From the NCBI RefSeq assembly GCF_051027545.1, contig NZ_CP194902.1, positions 4,278,001-4,342,000 on the forward strand: a DNA stretch of 64,000 bases, read 5' to 3'. Position numbers and translations under genes: made by a program. This document shows positions 8,708 to 17,119 of the stretch, piece by piece. Under the pieces are notes generated by a model. That model saw only the letters and a program-made list of their open reading frames with translations. It ran no database searches and was not told the origin of the DNA. The stretch comes from Methylocaldum sp002005105 (lineage in GTDB: Bacteria; Pseudomonadota; Gammaproteobacteria; Methylococcales; Methylococcaceae). Positions within the stretch are counted from its first letter, which is position 1. Each line of letters starts with the position of its first letter.

Positions 8708-9529
8708 ATGGACACACCGTTTTCCGCGCCCGATACCAGCCCACCGCCGATCGACCCGACCGGGCGGTCATTCTATTGTCATGGGCTGACGCTTTTAATC
8801 GACGCCCGGGTTCCGTTTCTCGTCGGAGGAGCCTACGCACTGGAGTGCTACACCGGAATCTCGCGCCACACCAAGGATCTGGATATCTTCGTGCGGCCCG
8901 ACGATCGGGATCGCATCATCGAAATTCTTGCAAGCGCGGGCTATCAAGCCGACGTCACGTATCCTCACTGGCTCGCCAAGGCGTACTACGGGGAATACTT
9001 CATCGATATCATCTTCAGTTCCGGAAACGGCATTTGCGCCGTCGACGAAGCGTGGTTCGAGCACGCCCCCCGACGGGACATACTGGGCGTGCCGGTATTG
9101 CTTTGCCCGATAGAGGAAATCATCTGGTCGAAATCCTTCGTACTGGAGCGGGAGCGTTACGACGGCGCAGACATCGCCCATATCCTCCGTGTCTGTTCCG
9201 ACCGATTGAATTGGACTAGGCTGATGGACCGCTTCGGCGCCCACTGGCGGGTACTGCTCAGCCATCTCGTTCTTTTCGGCTTCATCTACCCGGCCGAAAG
9301 AAGCCGCATTCCCGATTGGGTGATGCAGCGGCTGCTGGCCCTTTTGGCCGACGAGCTTCGCAGCGCACCGCCTTCCGAGCGCCTCTGCCAGGGTACGCTG
9401 CTCTCACGGGAACAATATCTGACCGACATCATGCGCTGGGGTTACCAGGACGCCCGCCTGCAACCCAAGGGGCGAATGACCCACGAAAACATTGCCCACT
9501 GGACGGCCGCCATCGATGTCAAAGAATAA
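8708..9529 (+). CDS. Nucleotidyltransferase-fold protein
   Basis: The frame is open from 8282, but the ATG at 8708, eight bases after the metallophosphoesterase stop, gives a sensible 273-residue protein. The segment FLVGGAYALECY followed by TKDLDIFV is the GG...DxD core of the polymerase-beta nucleotidyltransferase superfamily (the GGxA...KDxD variant seen in DUF1814/NTP_transf-like proteins). The C-terminal half is helical and has no recognised domain. It probably transfers a nucleotide or is a degenerate relative; the acceptor is unknown. A third acidic residue may be Asp in YFIDIIF. Confidence 0.72.
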   Translation: MDTPFSAPDTSPPPIDPTGRSFYCHGLTLLIDARVPFLVGGAYALECYTGISRHTKDLDIFVRPDDRDRIIEILASAGYQADVTYPHWLAKAYYGEYFIDIIFSSGNGICAVDEAWFEHAPRRDILGVPVLLCPIEEIIWSKSFVLERERYDGADIAHILRVCSDRLNWTRLMDRFGAHWRVLLSHLVLFGFIYPAERSRIPDWVMQRLLALLADELRSAPPSERLCQGTLLSREQYLTDIMRWGYQDARLQPKGRMTHENIAHWTAAIDVKE

Positions 9530-9622
9530 ATCCGCATGATCGACCGAATACCCGGTTCATCGCGGATGTCGAATGCTGCGATCTGGCAGCGCAATCAGTC
9601 CATTCTTGCTATCTAACCATAC

Positions 9623-10897
9623 GTGTTCCGACTTCTTCGAATCGCTCTATTGACCGCCGTGTCCGGCGCTTTGACCATGACGACCTTGACCGATTTCTGG
9701 GACGGCTATCAGTTGGCCAGCACACTCGGGCGTCCGGACGCACCGTCTTCCTGCACGGTCCCGTCGACCGACTGGGAGCATGCCGCCCCGTTTCCGCAAC
9801 TGGAAACCCGTAGCGACCTCCCTGAACTCCGGGTCGTCACGTATAACCTCCATTCCGGACTCGGGCCTCGCTGGCGCGTTTTTGCCGACCGCCGGGAGGT
9901 CGAACGCAATCTCACCGGCATTGCCGACCGGATCGCGGGAGCATCACCGGAAATGCCCATAGACGTCGTCGCGCTTAACGAAGTGGACTTCGGCTCGCGC
10001 CGTAGCGGCTGGATCGATCAAGCCGCATTTCTGGCGGACGAACTCGAGCGTCGCACCGGCCATGCCTACGCGGTGGCACGCGGCGAAACCTGGCGCCGGG
10101 ATACACCCGGCCTGGAGGTCCGCTTCGGCAACGCCGTACTGTTCCGGCACTCGGCGCTTGCCGTGGATGCCCGGATTCTGGAAAAGACGCAAAAGACGAG
10201 TTATGCCTCGGCTTTCCCGGTGAGCGCTCTGGACCGGATCTTGAACGAGCCGCGCGGAGCGCTTCACCTACGCATTCGGTTCTTCGGCCAGCCGGTGGAC
10301 TTCCTGGTTACCCACCTCGAGGCCTTCAACCCCGCGCGCCGGGAAGCGCAGGCGGCCGATCTCCTGCAGCGGTTCGTCGAGTCCGGCCGGACTTCGATTC
10401 TCCTCGGCGACATGAACACGGTTCCGACCGCCCTGACATACCAACGTCCTCACTTCGCCGCCGACCGCACTCACGACGTGTTGACCAGCGGCGACCTCGC
10501 GGATGCGCGGGTTGTCGTCGCAGCGCGCGAGGGCGTCAACGATTTTTCGGGTTGGGCAACCTTCCCGGCCCTTGCACCGGTATGGCCTCTGGACGGATCG
10601 TTCGCCACACCCGATCTGATACCTCAAGCCGTTCAGGTGATCGGCGCCGACGAATCCGATCACCGCGGACTGTCGGTCACCTACGGCTGGCTGACGCCCG
10701 AAGCGAAGTCCGCCTTCATCCGCTGGCACGATGCCGTGCGTCAGCACCAACTGGCACGTCTCGTCGACTGCGACGTCCCGAAGCGCATTCCGGACAAGCA
10801 CCGCGTTCTCGAATGGCTGAAAACGAACACCGGGTTCGTGAGTATCCTCTCGGGCATCGGCGGAGGATCAAAGGATACTCCTCAGGACGGGGGCTAA
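9623..10897 (+). CDS. Endonuclease/exonuclease/phosphatase (EEP) family protein
   Basis: The 424-residue protein carries the EEP fold: VVTYNLHSG, VVALNEVDF (metal-binding Glu), VTHLEAFN, ILLGDMNTVP (catalytic Asp and Asn) and ESDHRGLSV (the terminal Asp-His). Members cleave phosphodiester bonds in DNA, inositol phosphates or sphingomyelin. The GTG at 9623 gives a hydrophobic N-terminus (MFRLLRIALLTAVSGALTM) that could be a signal or anchor; the in-frame ATG at 9677 would remove it, so location depends on start choice. About 110 residues follow the last EEP motif with no known domain. Confidence 0.85.
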   Translation: MFRLLRIALLTAVSGALTMTTLTDFWDGYQLASTLGRPDAPSSCTVPSTDWEHAAPFPQLETRSDLPELRVVTYNLHSGLGPRWRVFADRREVERNLTGIADRIAGASPEMPIDVVALNEVDFGSRRSGWIDQAAFLADELERRTGHAYAVARGETWRRDTPGLEVRFGNAVLFRHSALAVDARILEKTQKTSYASAFPVSALDRILNEPRGALHLRIRFFGQPVDFLVTHLEAFNPARREAQAADLLQRFVESGRTSILLGDMNTVPTALTYQRPHFAADRTHDVLTSGDLADARVVVAAREGVNDFSGWATFPALAPVWPLDGSFATPDLIPQAVQVIGADESDHRGLSVTYGWLTPEAKSAFIRWHDAVRQHQLARLVDCDVPKRIPDKHRVLEWLKTNTGFVSILSGIGGGSKDTPQDGG

Positions 10898-10959
10898 GTT
10901 GTTGCATCGTCTGCCTTCTCCCCGGTTTGAGGATGTCGAAAAGTTCGCGATCGATGCGG

Positions 10960-11125
10960 CTCATGCCGGACAATCCCGGTCCGGCACCCTACGGGCGGAC
11001 TTACCGTGCACCAGTTCGCCGGGAGCGAACTGGAACGTGGGAAGCACGGCCCGAAGGGCGAGTCTCATGGATGAGACGAGTAAATCGGCCTCGTCGCGTT
11101 GCGTCTTGCCCTGCCGATTTGTCCC
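10960..11125. other. Chain of hairpins after the EEP gene, possible structured RNA
   Basis: Successive complementary arms are directly visible: GCCGGAC (10965-10971) with GTCCGGC (10979-10985); CCGTGC (11004-11009) with GCACGG (11044-11049), enclosing CCAGTTCG/CGAACTGG; GTCTCAT (11062-11068) with ATGAGAC (11071-11077); and AAATCGGC (11082-11089) with GCCGATTT (11113-11120). No family is recognised. It could be an untranslated RNA, a decayed mobile element or a repeat. Confidence 0.45.
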
Positions 11126-11141
11126 TTCGTGCATCGCATCC

Positions 11142-11290
11142 TATTAATCAGGCCCGTAAATACCCTCCTGGTATTTCGGGCCGCCGCCCAGGCCGGTACA
11201 CGCCCGGCCTGGGCTCACGCGGCTTGTCGCCGCGCCGGGGCATCCCTGCCCCGGATTAACCCGGCCTATATTTATAGGCCGGGTTAATAA
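11142..11290. repeat. 148-bp five-hairpin element, copy 1
   Basis: The element begins TATTAATCAGGCCCG and ends CCGGGTTAATAA. Five adjacent hairpins fill it: GGCCCG/CGGGCC with AAATACC/GGTATTT; CCCAGGCCGG/CCGGCCTGGG; CGCGGC/GCCGCG; CCGGGGCA/TGCCCCGG; and AACCCGGCCTATA/TATAGGCCGGGTT. The copy at 62429-62576 differs at only two positions. A shortened copy lies at 16195-16264. No protein is encoded convincingly. Confidence 0.9.
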
Positions 11291-11414
11291 TATGCAAAAC
11301 GCCCGTTTGCCATTCGAAGTACGATGGTAGGGCGGGTTAGCATACCCGCGTAACCCGCCTTTTCGCCGTTTCATTGGAACAACGAGGTATACGCTGCAAA
11401 ATGCAAGGATGACC

Positions 11415-13040
11415 ATGAATCGATATGGACGCCGAACCCATCGATTCGGCCGCATCGTTTTAATTGTTCTGGCCGGCGTGATAGCGATCTGGCTGGTCGG
11501 TCATCTGCTGCTCGACGTCCAGTTCCCCGATCCGCTCGTTACATCGACGGATGCCGGGCGACCCGACGATGAGGATCGATCAATGCGCGAAATCTTCGAA
11601 TCCTTGCCCGCCGAGGGCGCCACCGTGTCCCAGGTGACCCTGTTGGACGATAACGTGATGGCCTGGGTCGAACGCTGGCGCCTGTTGGCTAACGCTCGAA
11701 AGCGTCTCGACATCAGCTATTTCATTCTGGAACAGGATGTCTTCGGCATCGCTTTTCTCGGCCATCTCGTCCACAAGGCCGGTCAAGGCCTTACGGTCCG
11801 GGTGCTGCTCGACGCCATAGGCACCACGATGTCGCGCGACGTCCAGGGGAACGATTACCTCGATACAGTGGTACAGACGGCCAATGTCACCGTAAAGCTG
11901 TACCGCCCGCTGCGCTATCGCTTCCAGGATGCCTTTCTCACCCTGAATCCCGCGGCAATCGTTGCCAGCGACCACGACAAGATTCTCCTGGCGGACGGCG
12001 TTCACGGCCTGATCGGAGGACGGAACATCGCGACCGAGTATTTTGCCGACCTGAACTTCGATCCCAAGGCGTTTCGCGATGCGGACGCGGTATTGACCGG
12101 ACGAGAGGCCGGAGCCGTGCTCGAAGCCGTGTTCGAATCGCAATACGACGGTGGAGAGGCTCATGCTGTCACCCGCGAAACAGTGGACTTGCTCGATTCG
12201 ACCAGTGACTTGCTGCTCGCCTACCAGGCTATGGATTACTGGCTGCGGGGCGAACCCATACCCGAAGCCGTGTCAGCCCGGATTCGCGATCGCCGGTTGC
12301 CCTGGATCGACGAGCTTCAGGCTCGTCCCATGCTCCACGGCGCTCTGGCCAGACCGGCCCCTGAATCGGTGCAGGCGCCCGTTCGTTTTCTCGACAGCCG
12401 CACTCGCCTGATCAGAACCGACGATCCCATTACAGTCAGCCTTGGCCGGCTGGTGCGCGGCGCCAAGAAATCGATTTTCGTCGCCAACCCGTATTTGGTG
12501 CTTTCGGAGCAAGCCGTAAGTGTATTGGAAGATGCGGCTCGGCGCGGCGTAGAAATCACGGTACTCACCAACAGCCCCGTGTCCAGCGATAATCCCCTCA
12601 GCCAGGCTTTTTTCCTCGAGCAATGGCCGAAACTCCTGGCGCGGGTTCCGACGCTGCGGCTGTTCGTCGCCGGGGACCGCCATAATCTGCACGGCAAGTT
12701 CGCCGTGATCGACGATCAGCTCGGCCTGTTGGGGACTTACAACCTCGACCCCCTCAGCATGGCCCTCAACAGCGAACTGGTTGCCGCCGTATGGTCTGCC
12801 CGGTTCGCCGAAAAACTGCTGGAAACGGGACGACAACTTATCGCCGCGGGCCCGCCGACCGCCTACGAATACCGCATCGCGCGCGACGATGAGGGCCGCC
12901 CTAGCCGCGACGAAGAAGGACGGATAATCGTCGCTTTCGGACCGAACGATCACCTTGAGCGGGACGACTGGACAGCCGTCCGGCGCTACCGGTGGCTGGT
13001 TCGCGGACTGGCGGCCGTGAGCGGACGCTCGTTCTTCTAA
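11415..13040 (+). CDS. Phospholipase D-like protein, membrane-anchored
   Basis: Two HKD half-sites are visible: ASDHDKILLADG with GLIGGRNIATEY in the first half, and NLHGKFAVIDDQ with GLLGTYNLDP in the second, as in bacterial phospholipase D/cardiolipin synthase-like enzymes. A single N-terminal membrane helix (residues about 12-32) places the catalytic part in the periplasm or on the inner membrane. I choose the ATG at 11415 because AAGGA lies five bases before it; the ATG at 11409 is too close to that site. It is the fourth in a run of genes for phosphodiester-handling enzymes. Lipid or nucleic acid could be the substrate. Confidence 0.87.
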   Translation: MNRYGRRTHRFGRIVLIVLAGVIAIWLVGHLLLDVQFPDPLVTSTDAGRPDDEDRSMREIFESLPAEGATVSQVTLLDDNVMAWVERWRLLANARKRLDISYFILEQDVFGIAFLGHLVHKAGQGLTVRVLLDAIGTTMSRDVQGNDYLDTVVQTANVTVKLYRPLRYRFQDAFLTLNPAAIVASDHDKILLADGVHGLIGGRNIATEYFADLNFDPKAFRDADAVLTGREAGAVLEAVFESQYDGGEAHAVTRETVDLLDSTSDLLLAYQAMDYWLRGEPIPEAVSARIRDRRLPWIDELQARPMLHGALARPAPESVQAPVRFLDSRTRLIRTDDPITVSLGRLVRGAKKSIFVANPYLVLSEQAVSVLEDAARRGVEITVLTNSPVSSDNPLSQAFFLEQWPKLLARVPTLRLFVAGDRHNLHGKFAVIDDQLGLLGTYNLDPLSMALNSELVAAVWSARFAEKLLETGRQLIAAGPPTAYEYRIARDDEGRPSRDEEGRIIVAFGPNDHLERDDWTAVRRYRWLVRGLAAVSGRSFF

Positions 13041-13083
13041 AGTGCTGCTCGGAACCGTATAGCCAAAGCCTCGGGGAAACGGT

Positions 13084-16000
13084 CTATCGCTGTGTCATCG
13101 GCGCCGGCTCGAAGCCTTTGGCGGTGGCGGCAGTGACAGTGTGAGGACGAGACTCCGGCGGCTCGGAATAGGCACGCGCGATCAGCGGCGTCAGCGTTGG
13201 CTCGAGGGATTTGAGCACTTGCACCGGCAAGGCGCTCGTGAAGCGATAACGCGCGGCGGCGGGTCCGGTCACGTACGCAGTCACTGTTCCGAAGTGGCGA
13301 TCACCCAGCATGAAGGCAAATGTCGCCGTACGACTGATGACCTGTGTTGCGATCAGCCGTCCGCCGGGTCCGAAAATCTCGCGTTGATGATCCCCCGTCC
13401 CGGTTTTGCCGGCCATGACGAGGGGCGTACCCGTGGGGCCCTTGTACACGCCTTTGACCCGTATCGCAGTGCCGCGCTCGACGACATCGATCAGGGCGCT
13501 GCGCGCAGCCGCCGCCACCTCCGGCGACAACACCCGTCGGCCTTGTGCCTGCGTCAGCTGCATGAGTGTCTCGTAAGGCGTATCCGCTGCGAAGTGGAAG
13601 GCGTCGAAGCGTACCATCGGGAGGCGCACGCCATCGTTCAACAGGATGCCCATCAATTCGGCGAGTGCGGCCGGACGGTCTCCCGAGGCGCCAATGGAGC
13701 TGGCATAGGAAGGCGTCAGAGCCCCGAACGGGTAACCGAGCCGTTTCCACGCCCGGTGGATTTGGGCAAAAGCCTCGTTCTCCAGCAAGGTGCGAATGCG
13801 CTTGTCTTGCGCGTAACGGCGGCTGGTCTTGAATAGCCAGCGATACACCTGTTGACGCTCCTGTGCGCTGGCGCCGACGACCTCGCCAAGGGTGGCGTTC
13901 GGATGCTCGACCAGATAGCTCACCAACCAAAGCTCAAGGGGATGGATACGCGCGATATACCCGCGATCCTGGAGGTCGAAGCGCTCCGTGGAGTATTTTT
14001 CGTAAAGGTCCGTGATGTCTTCGGCGGACAGGCCTTGGCCCACATGGTGCGCCTGCAAATAATCGCGAAAAGCGGCAACATCGCGATGCGGATAGACCGA
14101 GCGATATACGGTGGCCAGGCGTTTGGGAACGGGGTGCACACTTCCGGTTAGGATATTCAGGGCTTCCGGAGGGGTTTTATTCCGGTACTTGGCATAAAAG
14201 CGGCGCAGATACGCTTTCCCTTCCTGGTCCGCGAAGCGCTCCAGATACTGCCGCCGCTTTTCGCTGTCCTCCGCGTCCATCCAGTGTGCCACGCCATCGG
14301 GCTTATACAGGTGGTAGTAGACCACGTCGCGCATGAGCCGGATGAAGACCAAGTTCACCGATTCCTGCAGTGCCACGCGCAGGGACATAATCTTGGAATT
14401 ATCGTCCTTATTGAAATTGGCGAAAGTGTGTAGCCCGCCGCCGGTAAAAAAAGCCTCTCCCGGGCTGGCCGAGTAGCGGCGCTCCAACGCCGCCTCGAGC
14501 ATGGCTGATAGCCCGATCTTGCGGTTTGCAAGGAGCTGATCGACAACCCACCGCGACAGGTGATCGCGCGGGTGAATCTCGGCCCGGCGCAGGGTCTCGC
14601 TCGGCTGGCCGGCATACTGGTCATAAAGTTCTGCGATGATTTCCAGGTAATGCACCAGGGTCCGCAGCTTGGCGGTCGAACCGAGGTCCAGCCGGATGCC
14701 CTCGTTCACATCGAGCGGCTGCTCGTTGTTGTCGGCCTGCACCCGCAACAGGTTTCCTTGGCTGCTGCGCTCGTACAGAACGAAGCTGTAAACGATCTCG
14801 CCAAAATCACTGTCGGTGCTGAGGAGCCGAAAACCCAAAACCCCTGCGGCACGCGCCTGCTCGGGCTCGCGCAGTTTGCGCAAAGCCTGGGCTACCGCCT
14901 GCTGAATGTCGTAATCGATGGTCGAGCGGGCGGTCAGATCGAGCCGGTCAAGGTCGTAAATCCGGCTCACGCCCAACGCGGTGGCAAGCCGGGCGCGCAA
15001 TACGCTTTCGGTCTTCCGATCGATGAGGGGTGCCGCGGGTGTCAGATTGGCCTGGACGCTCGTAGCGCCTGACACACTCAGCGCGGCATCGCGCAGCGCC
15101 GCCGGGATGACCCCCTGCGCGGCCAGCACGCGCAGATGGCTGTCGGCCAGGCTCTCCAGGTCGGCACGCCCTGCCAGGAGATAATACGCGGGGCGACGTT
15201 GCGCCAGCAGGAGGCACAACACCTGGCGATAGGCCAGCGCCTGTTCCGCGGTGATCCCCTCGCCGGTGGACAGATTCGCGGCGCTGAGTAACTGGTTCAC
15301 CGCAGCAAAATCCGATCCGAACCAGGCCTGCAAACCATCGCCGAGTCCGTGCACTTCGCCGGAATCCGGTACGGCGGCGAGCGGCATGGAATTCAGGTAG
15401 GCCTGAACGATGCCGCGCCGTGCCTTCCGGGTGTCGGGGCCTAGGAGGTAAGCGCGCAGCGAGGCGCTGCTCATCTGCCGCAGCTTTTCCATGGGGTTGT
15501 CCGTGCGGCCGCCGGGGGAATGACGGTATTTCTCCATCTGCGTGGCGAGTGTGCTGCCGCCGGCCACGTTGATGTCGGCTCCGAGCTTGCGTGCGATCAG
15601 CTCCATGGTCGCCCGCGCGAAGCGGTCCCACTCGATCGCAGGATTGAGGTGCGGATAACGGTCATCGAGCAATTCCCGGTTCTCGATGAAGAGTAAGGTC
15701 TTGATCACCAATGGCGGTATGGCGTCGAAATCGGGATAAATTCGGGTGGGGTAGGTTTTACTGAACAGGACTTCGCTATCGCGATCGAAGATCGCGAGAC
15801 CGGCCTGGATCTTCTCGAAATAGGTGGCATAAAAGCCCTTGTCCACCACACGCAGCAACTCCGGCGAAAACCGTGCCTGCGCGGTTATGGAGAAGCCGAG
15901 GTTCCGGAGAAGCTGCTGAAAGCTCGGAAGGGCCGTGTACCCGAGCCGTTCATCGTAGGGCCCGGCGCTCGGATAGCGGATGGCGGCACTACCTCCCGGC

Positions 16001-16161
16001 TCCACCTGGAAGCGCAGATGCTCGTCGATCGAAGAGAGATAGCGTGATTGGAAATCCGATGTCTTGATTTCCTGGAAGATGTAAATGGCAGTGAGCGCCA
16101 GCAATGCCCCGGCCGTGCTCCAAACGGTGATCCTGAACAGTGCGCCGCTGCGTTGGCTCAT
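13084..16161 (-). CDS. Class A penicillin-binding protein, unusually long
   Basis: This 1025-residue bifunctional peptidoglycan synthase is anchored by one N-terminal helix (about 10-30). The glycosyltransferase-51 domain shows Glu160 in LLFIENRELLDD (in place of the usual EDRRFY) and GGSTLATQ at 201-208. The transpeptidase domain has the nucleophile motif STAK at 495-498 and KTG at 919-921. The interval between these two motifs is about 420 residues, far longer than in PBP1A or PBP1B, so a large insertion is present. It is convergent with the phospholipase D gene (43 bases between stops). The divergent glycosyltransferase motif suggests a specialised or PBP1C-like role. Confidence 0.86.
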   Translation of the reverse strand: MSQRSGALFRITVWSTAGALLALTAIYIFQEIKTSDFQSRYLSSIDEHLRFQVEPGGSAAIRYPSAGPYDERLGYTALPSFQQLLRNLGFSITAQARFSPELLRVVDKGFYATYFEKIQAGLAIFDRDSEVLFSKTYPTRIYPDFDAIPPLVIKTLLFIENRELLDDRYPHLNPAIEWDRFARATMELIARKLGADINVAGGSTLATQMEKYRHSPGGRTDNPMEKLRQMSSASLRAYLLGPDTRKARRGIVQAYLNSMPLAAVPDSGEVHGLGDGLQAWFGSDFAAVNQLLSAANLSTGEGITAEQALAYRQVLCLLLAQRRPAYYLLAGRADLESLADSHLRVLAAQGVIPAALRDAALSVSGATSVQANLTPAAPLIDRKTESVLRARLATALGVSRIYDLDRLDLTARSTIDYDIQQAVAQALRKLREPEQARAAGVLGFRLLSTDSDFGEIVYSFVLYERSSQGNLLRVQADNNEQPLDVNEGIRLDLGSTAKLRTLVHYLEIIAELYDQYAGQPSETLRRAEIHPRDHLSRWVVDQLLANRKIGLSAMLEAALERRYSASPGEAFFTGGGLHTFANFNKDDNSKIMSLRVALQESVNLVFIRLMRDVVYYHLYKPDGVAHWMDAEDSEKRRQYLERFADQEGKAYLRRFYAKYRNKTPPEALNILTGSVHPVPKRLATVYRSVYPHRDVAAFRDYLQAHHVGQGLSAEDITDLYEKYSTERFDLQDRGYIARIHPLELWLVSYLVEHPNATLGEVVGASAQERQQVYRWLFKTSRRYAQDKRIRTLLENEAFAQIHRAWKRLGYPFGALTPSYASSIGASGDRPAALAELMGILLNDGVRLPMVRFDAFHFAADTPYETLMQLTQAQGRRVLSPEVAAAARSALIDVVERGTAIRVKGVYKGPTGTPLVMAGKTGTGDHQREIFGPGGRLIATQVISRTATFAFMLGDRHFGTVTAYVTGPAAARYRFTSALPVQVLKSLEPTLTPLIARAYSEPPESRPHTVTAATAKGFEPAPMTQR

Positions 16162-16194
16162 ATAAGCTAAAGGTCCTCCCGCCCGCCAAGAATG

Positions 16195-16264
16195 TATTAA
16201 TCAGGCCCGACTTTGACTCATGCGGCTAGTCGCCGCGCTAAGGAAACCCTGCCCCGGATTAACC
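16195..16264. repeat. Decayed copy of the five-hairpin element
   Basis: It keeps the left end TATTAATCAGGCCCG, the third hairpin region (GCGGCTAGTCGCCGCG) and the tail CCCTGCCCCGGATTAACC, but has lost the first, second and last hairpins of the 148-bp element. It sits 34 bases upstream of the penicillin-binding protein start. Confidence 0.8.
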
Positions 16265-16911
16265 AAAATAATAGACCCAAACAAGGCGCCGCGAATATCG
16301 GACATGCGCCGCGATTGCAAGACAAGTTTCCATTCGATGCCAATGGGGTCCGCGGTAGATTCTACGGGAGTGCGGCCTTTCACGTCCTGGGCTCAGGTTG
16401 GCCGACTCCAGCCAGTCTGCAACCCACCGGATACGGGCAATCTGCCGATTCAGCCGACCGTTCGCCTCCGTCTCGATAAACCGCCGGTTCTGCTACGCGG
16501 GATACGGGCGCGAGAAAGCTGCCCTTTCGACAATTGAGTGTTTGCGCATCATTGCCGATCCACGCAGGACATCGAACGGGATATCCTAAAAGGGTGTCGA
16601 ATCGACGTGGCCTATGTACCGCCGCTTGAAGCGAAAATCGGAAAGCCTCGTGAATCAGCCCCTCGCAAAGTCTGCGATTGTCTCCGAGCTTATTTTGTCG
16701 CTTCAGAAAAAAATCCGAAAGCCGGAAAATCGACGTTATCGCGTACCCGGCGAAAAGCATTGAAGAGGGACAGCGGAGGCATCGGGCCTTGGTCATTTGC
16801 TTTAGTTTTCCTTAAGCGAAAGACCGACGCCCACCGACACAAAAGAACCGTAAGGCAAACGATAAAAGCCTGATCCGTTTCACGCCGCCCCGTTTCAGAT
16901 GCCGAAACCTC
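16265..16911. other. Gap without a convincing gene
   Basis: Open frames here (for example 16538-16873) start with GTG, lack a ribosome binding site and have a basic, low-complexity composition, so I do not accept them. No tRNA, insertion sequence or repeat is recognisable apart from the decayed element just before it. Confidence 0.5.
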
Positions 16912-17076
16912 CTAACACCCGGAATCCTTGCACTTCCGGCAACACTCGACGATGGTCCAGACACCGCTTGCGGACCGCCGACGCAAAAATAGGTAGTCGG
17001 ATGACAAAACCATTTGCTTGCACAAAGGACATCGGTACTTGGAAGACTGAAGATAGGTTTTCTCTTGCTTTTTCAT
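16912..17076 (-). CDS. Small zinc-ribbon protein
   Basis: The 54-residue product starting MKKQEKTYLQSSKYRCPLCK has one CxxC knuckle (CPLC) and a second Cys cluster (ECCRKC) about 30 residues later, the spacing of a zinc ribbon. The ATG at 17076 is chosen because AAGAAG lies seven bases before it; the ATG at 17082 is too close. It starts 43 bases after the stop of the glycosyltransferase gene on the same strand. Function unknown; no catalytic domain fits in this length. Confidence 0.6.
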   Translation of the reverse strand: MKKQEKTYLQSSKYRCPLCKQMVLSSDYLFLRRRSASGVWTIVECCRKCKDSGC

Positions 17077-17119
17077 GAACATACTTCTTGAGAAATTTAA
17101 GTGGAATATTGCGTGAGCT

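Noticed and set aside
11142..11290. Integron attC site
   Set aside because: The folded architecture is suggestive, but the conserved GTTRRRY/RYYYAAC core sites and an integrase gene were not found.
16538..16873. 111-codon frame in the gap before the zinc-ribbon gene
   Set aside because: GTG start, no ribosome binding site, basic low-complexity translation and no similarity recognised.
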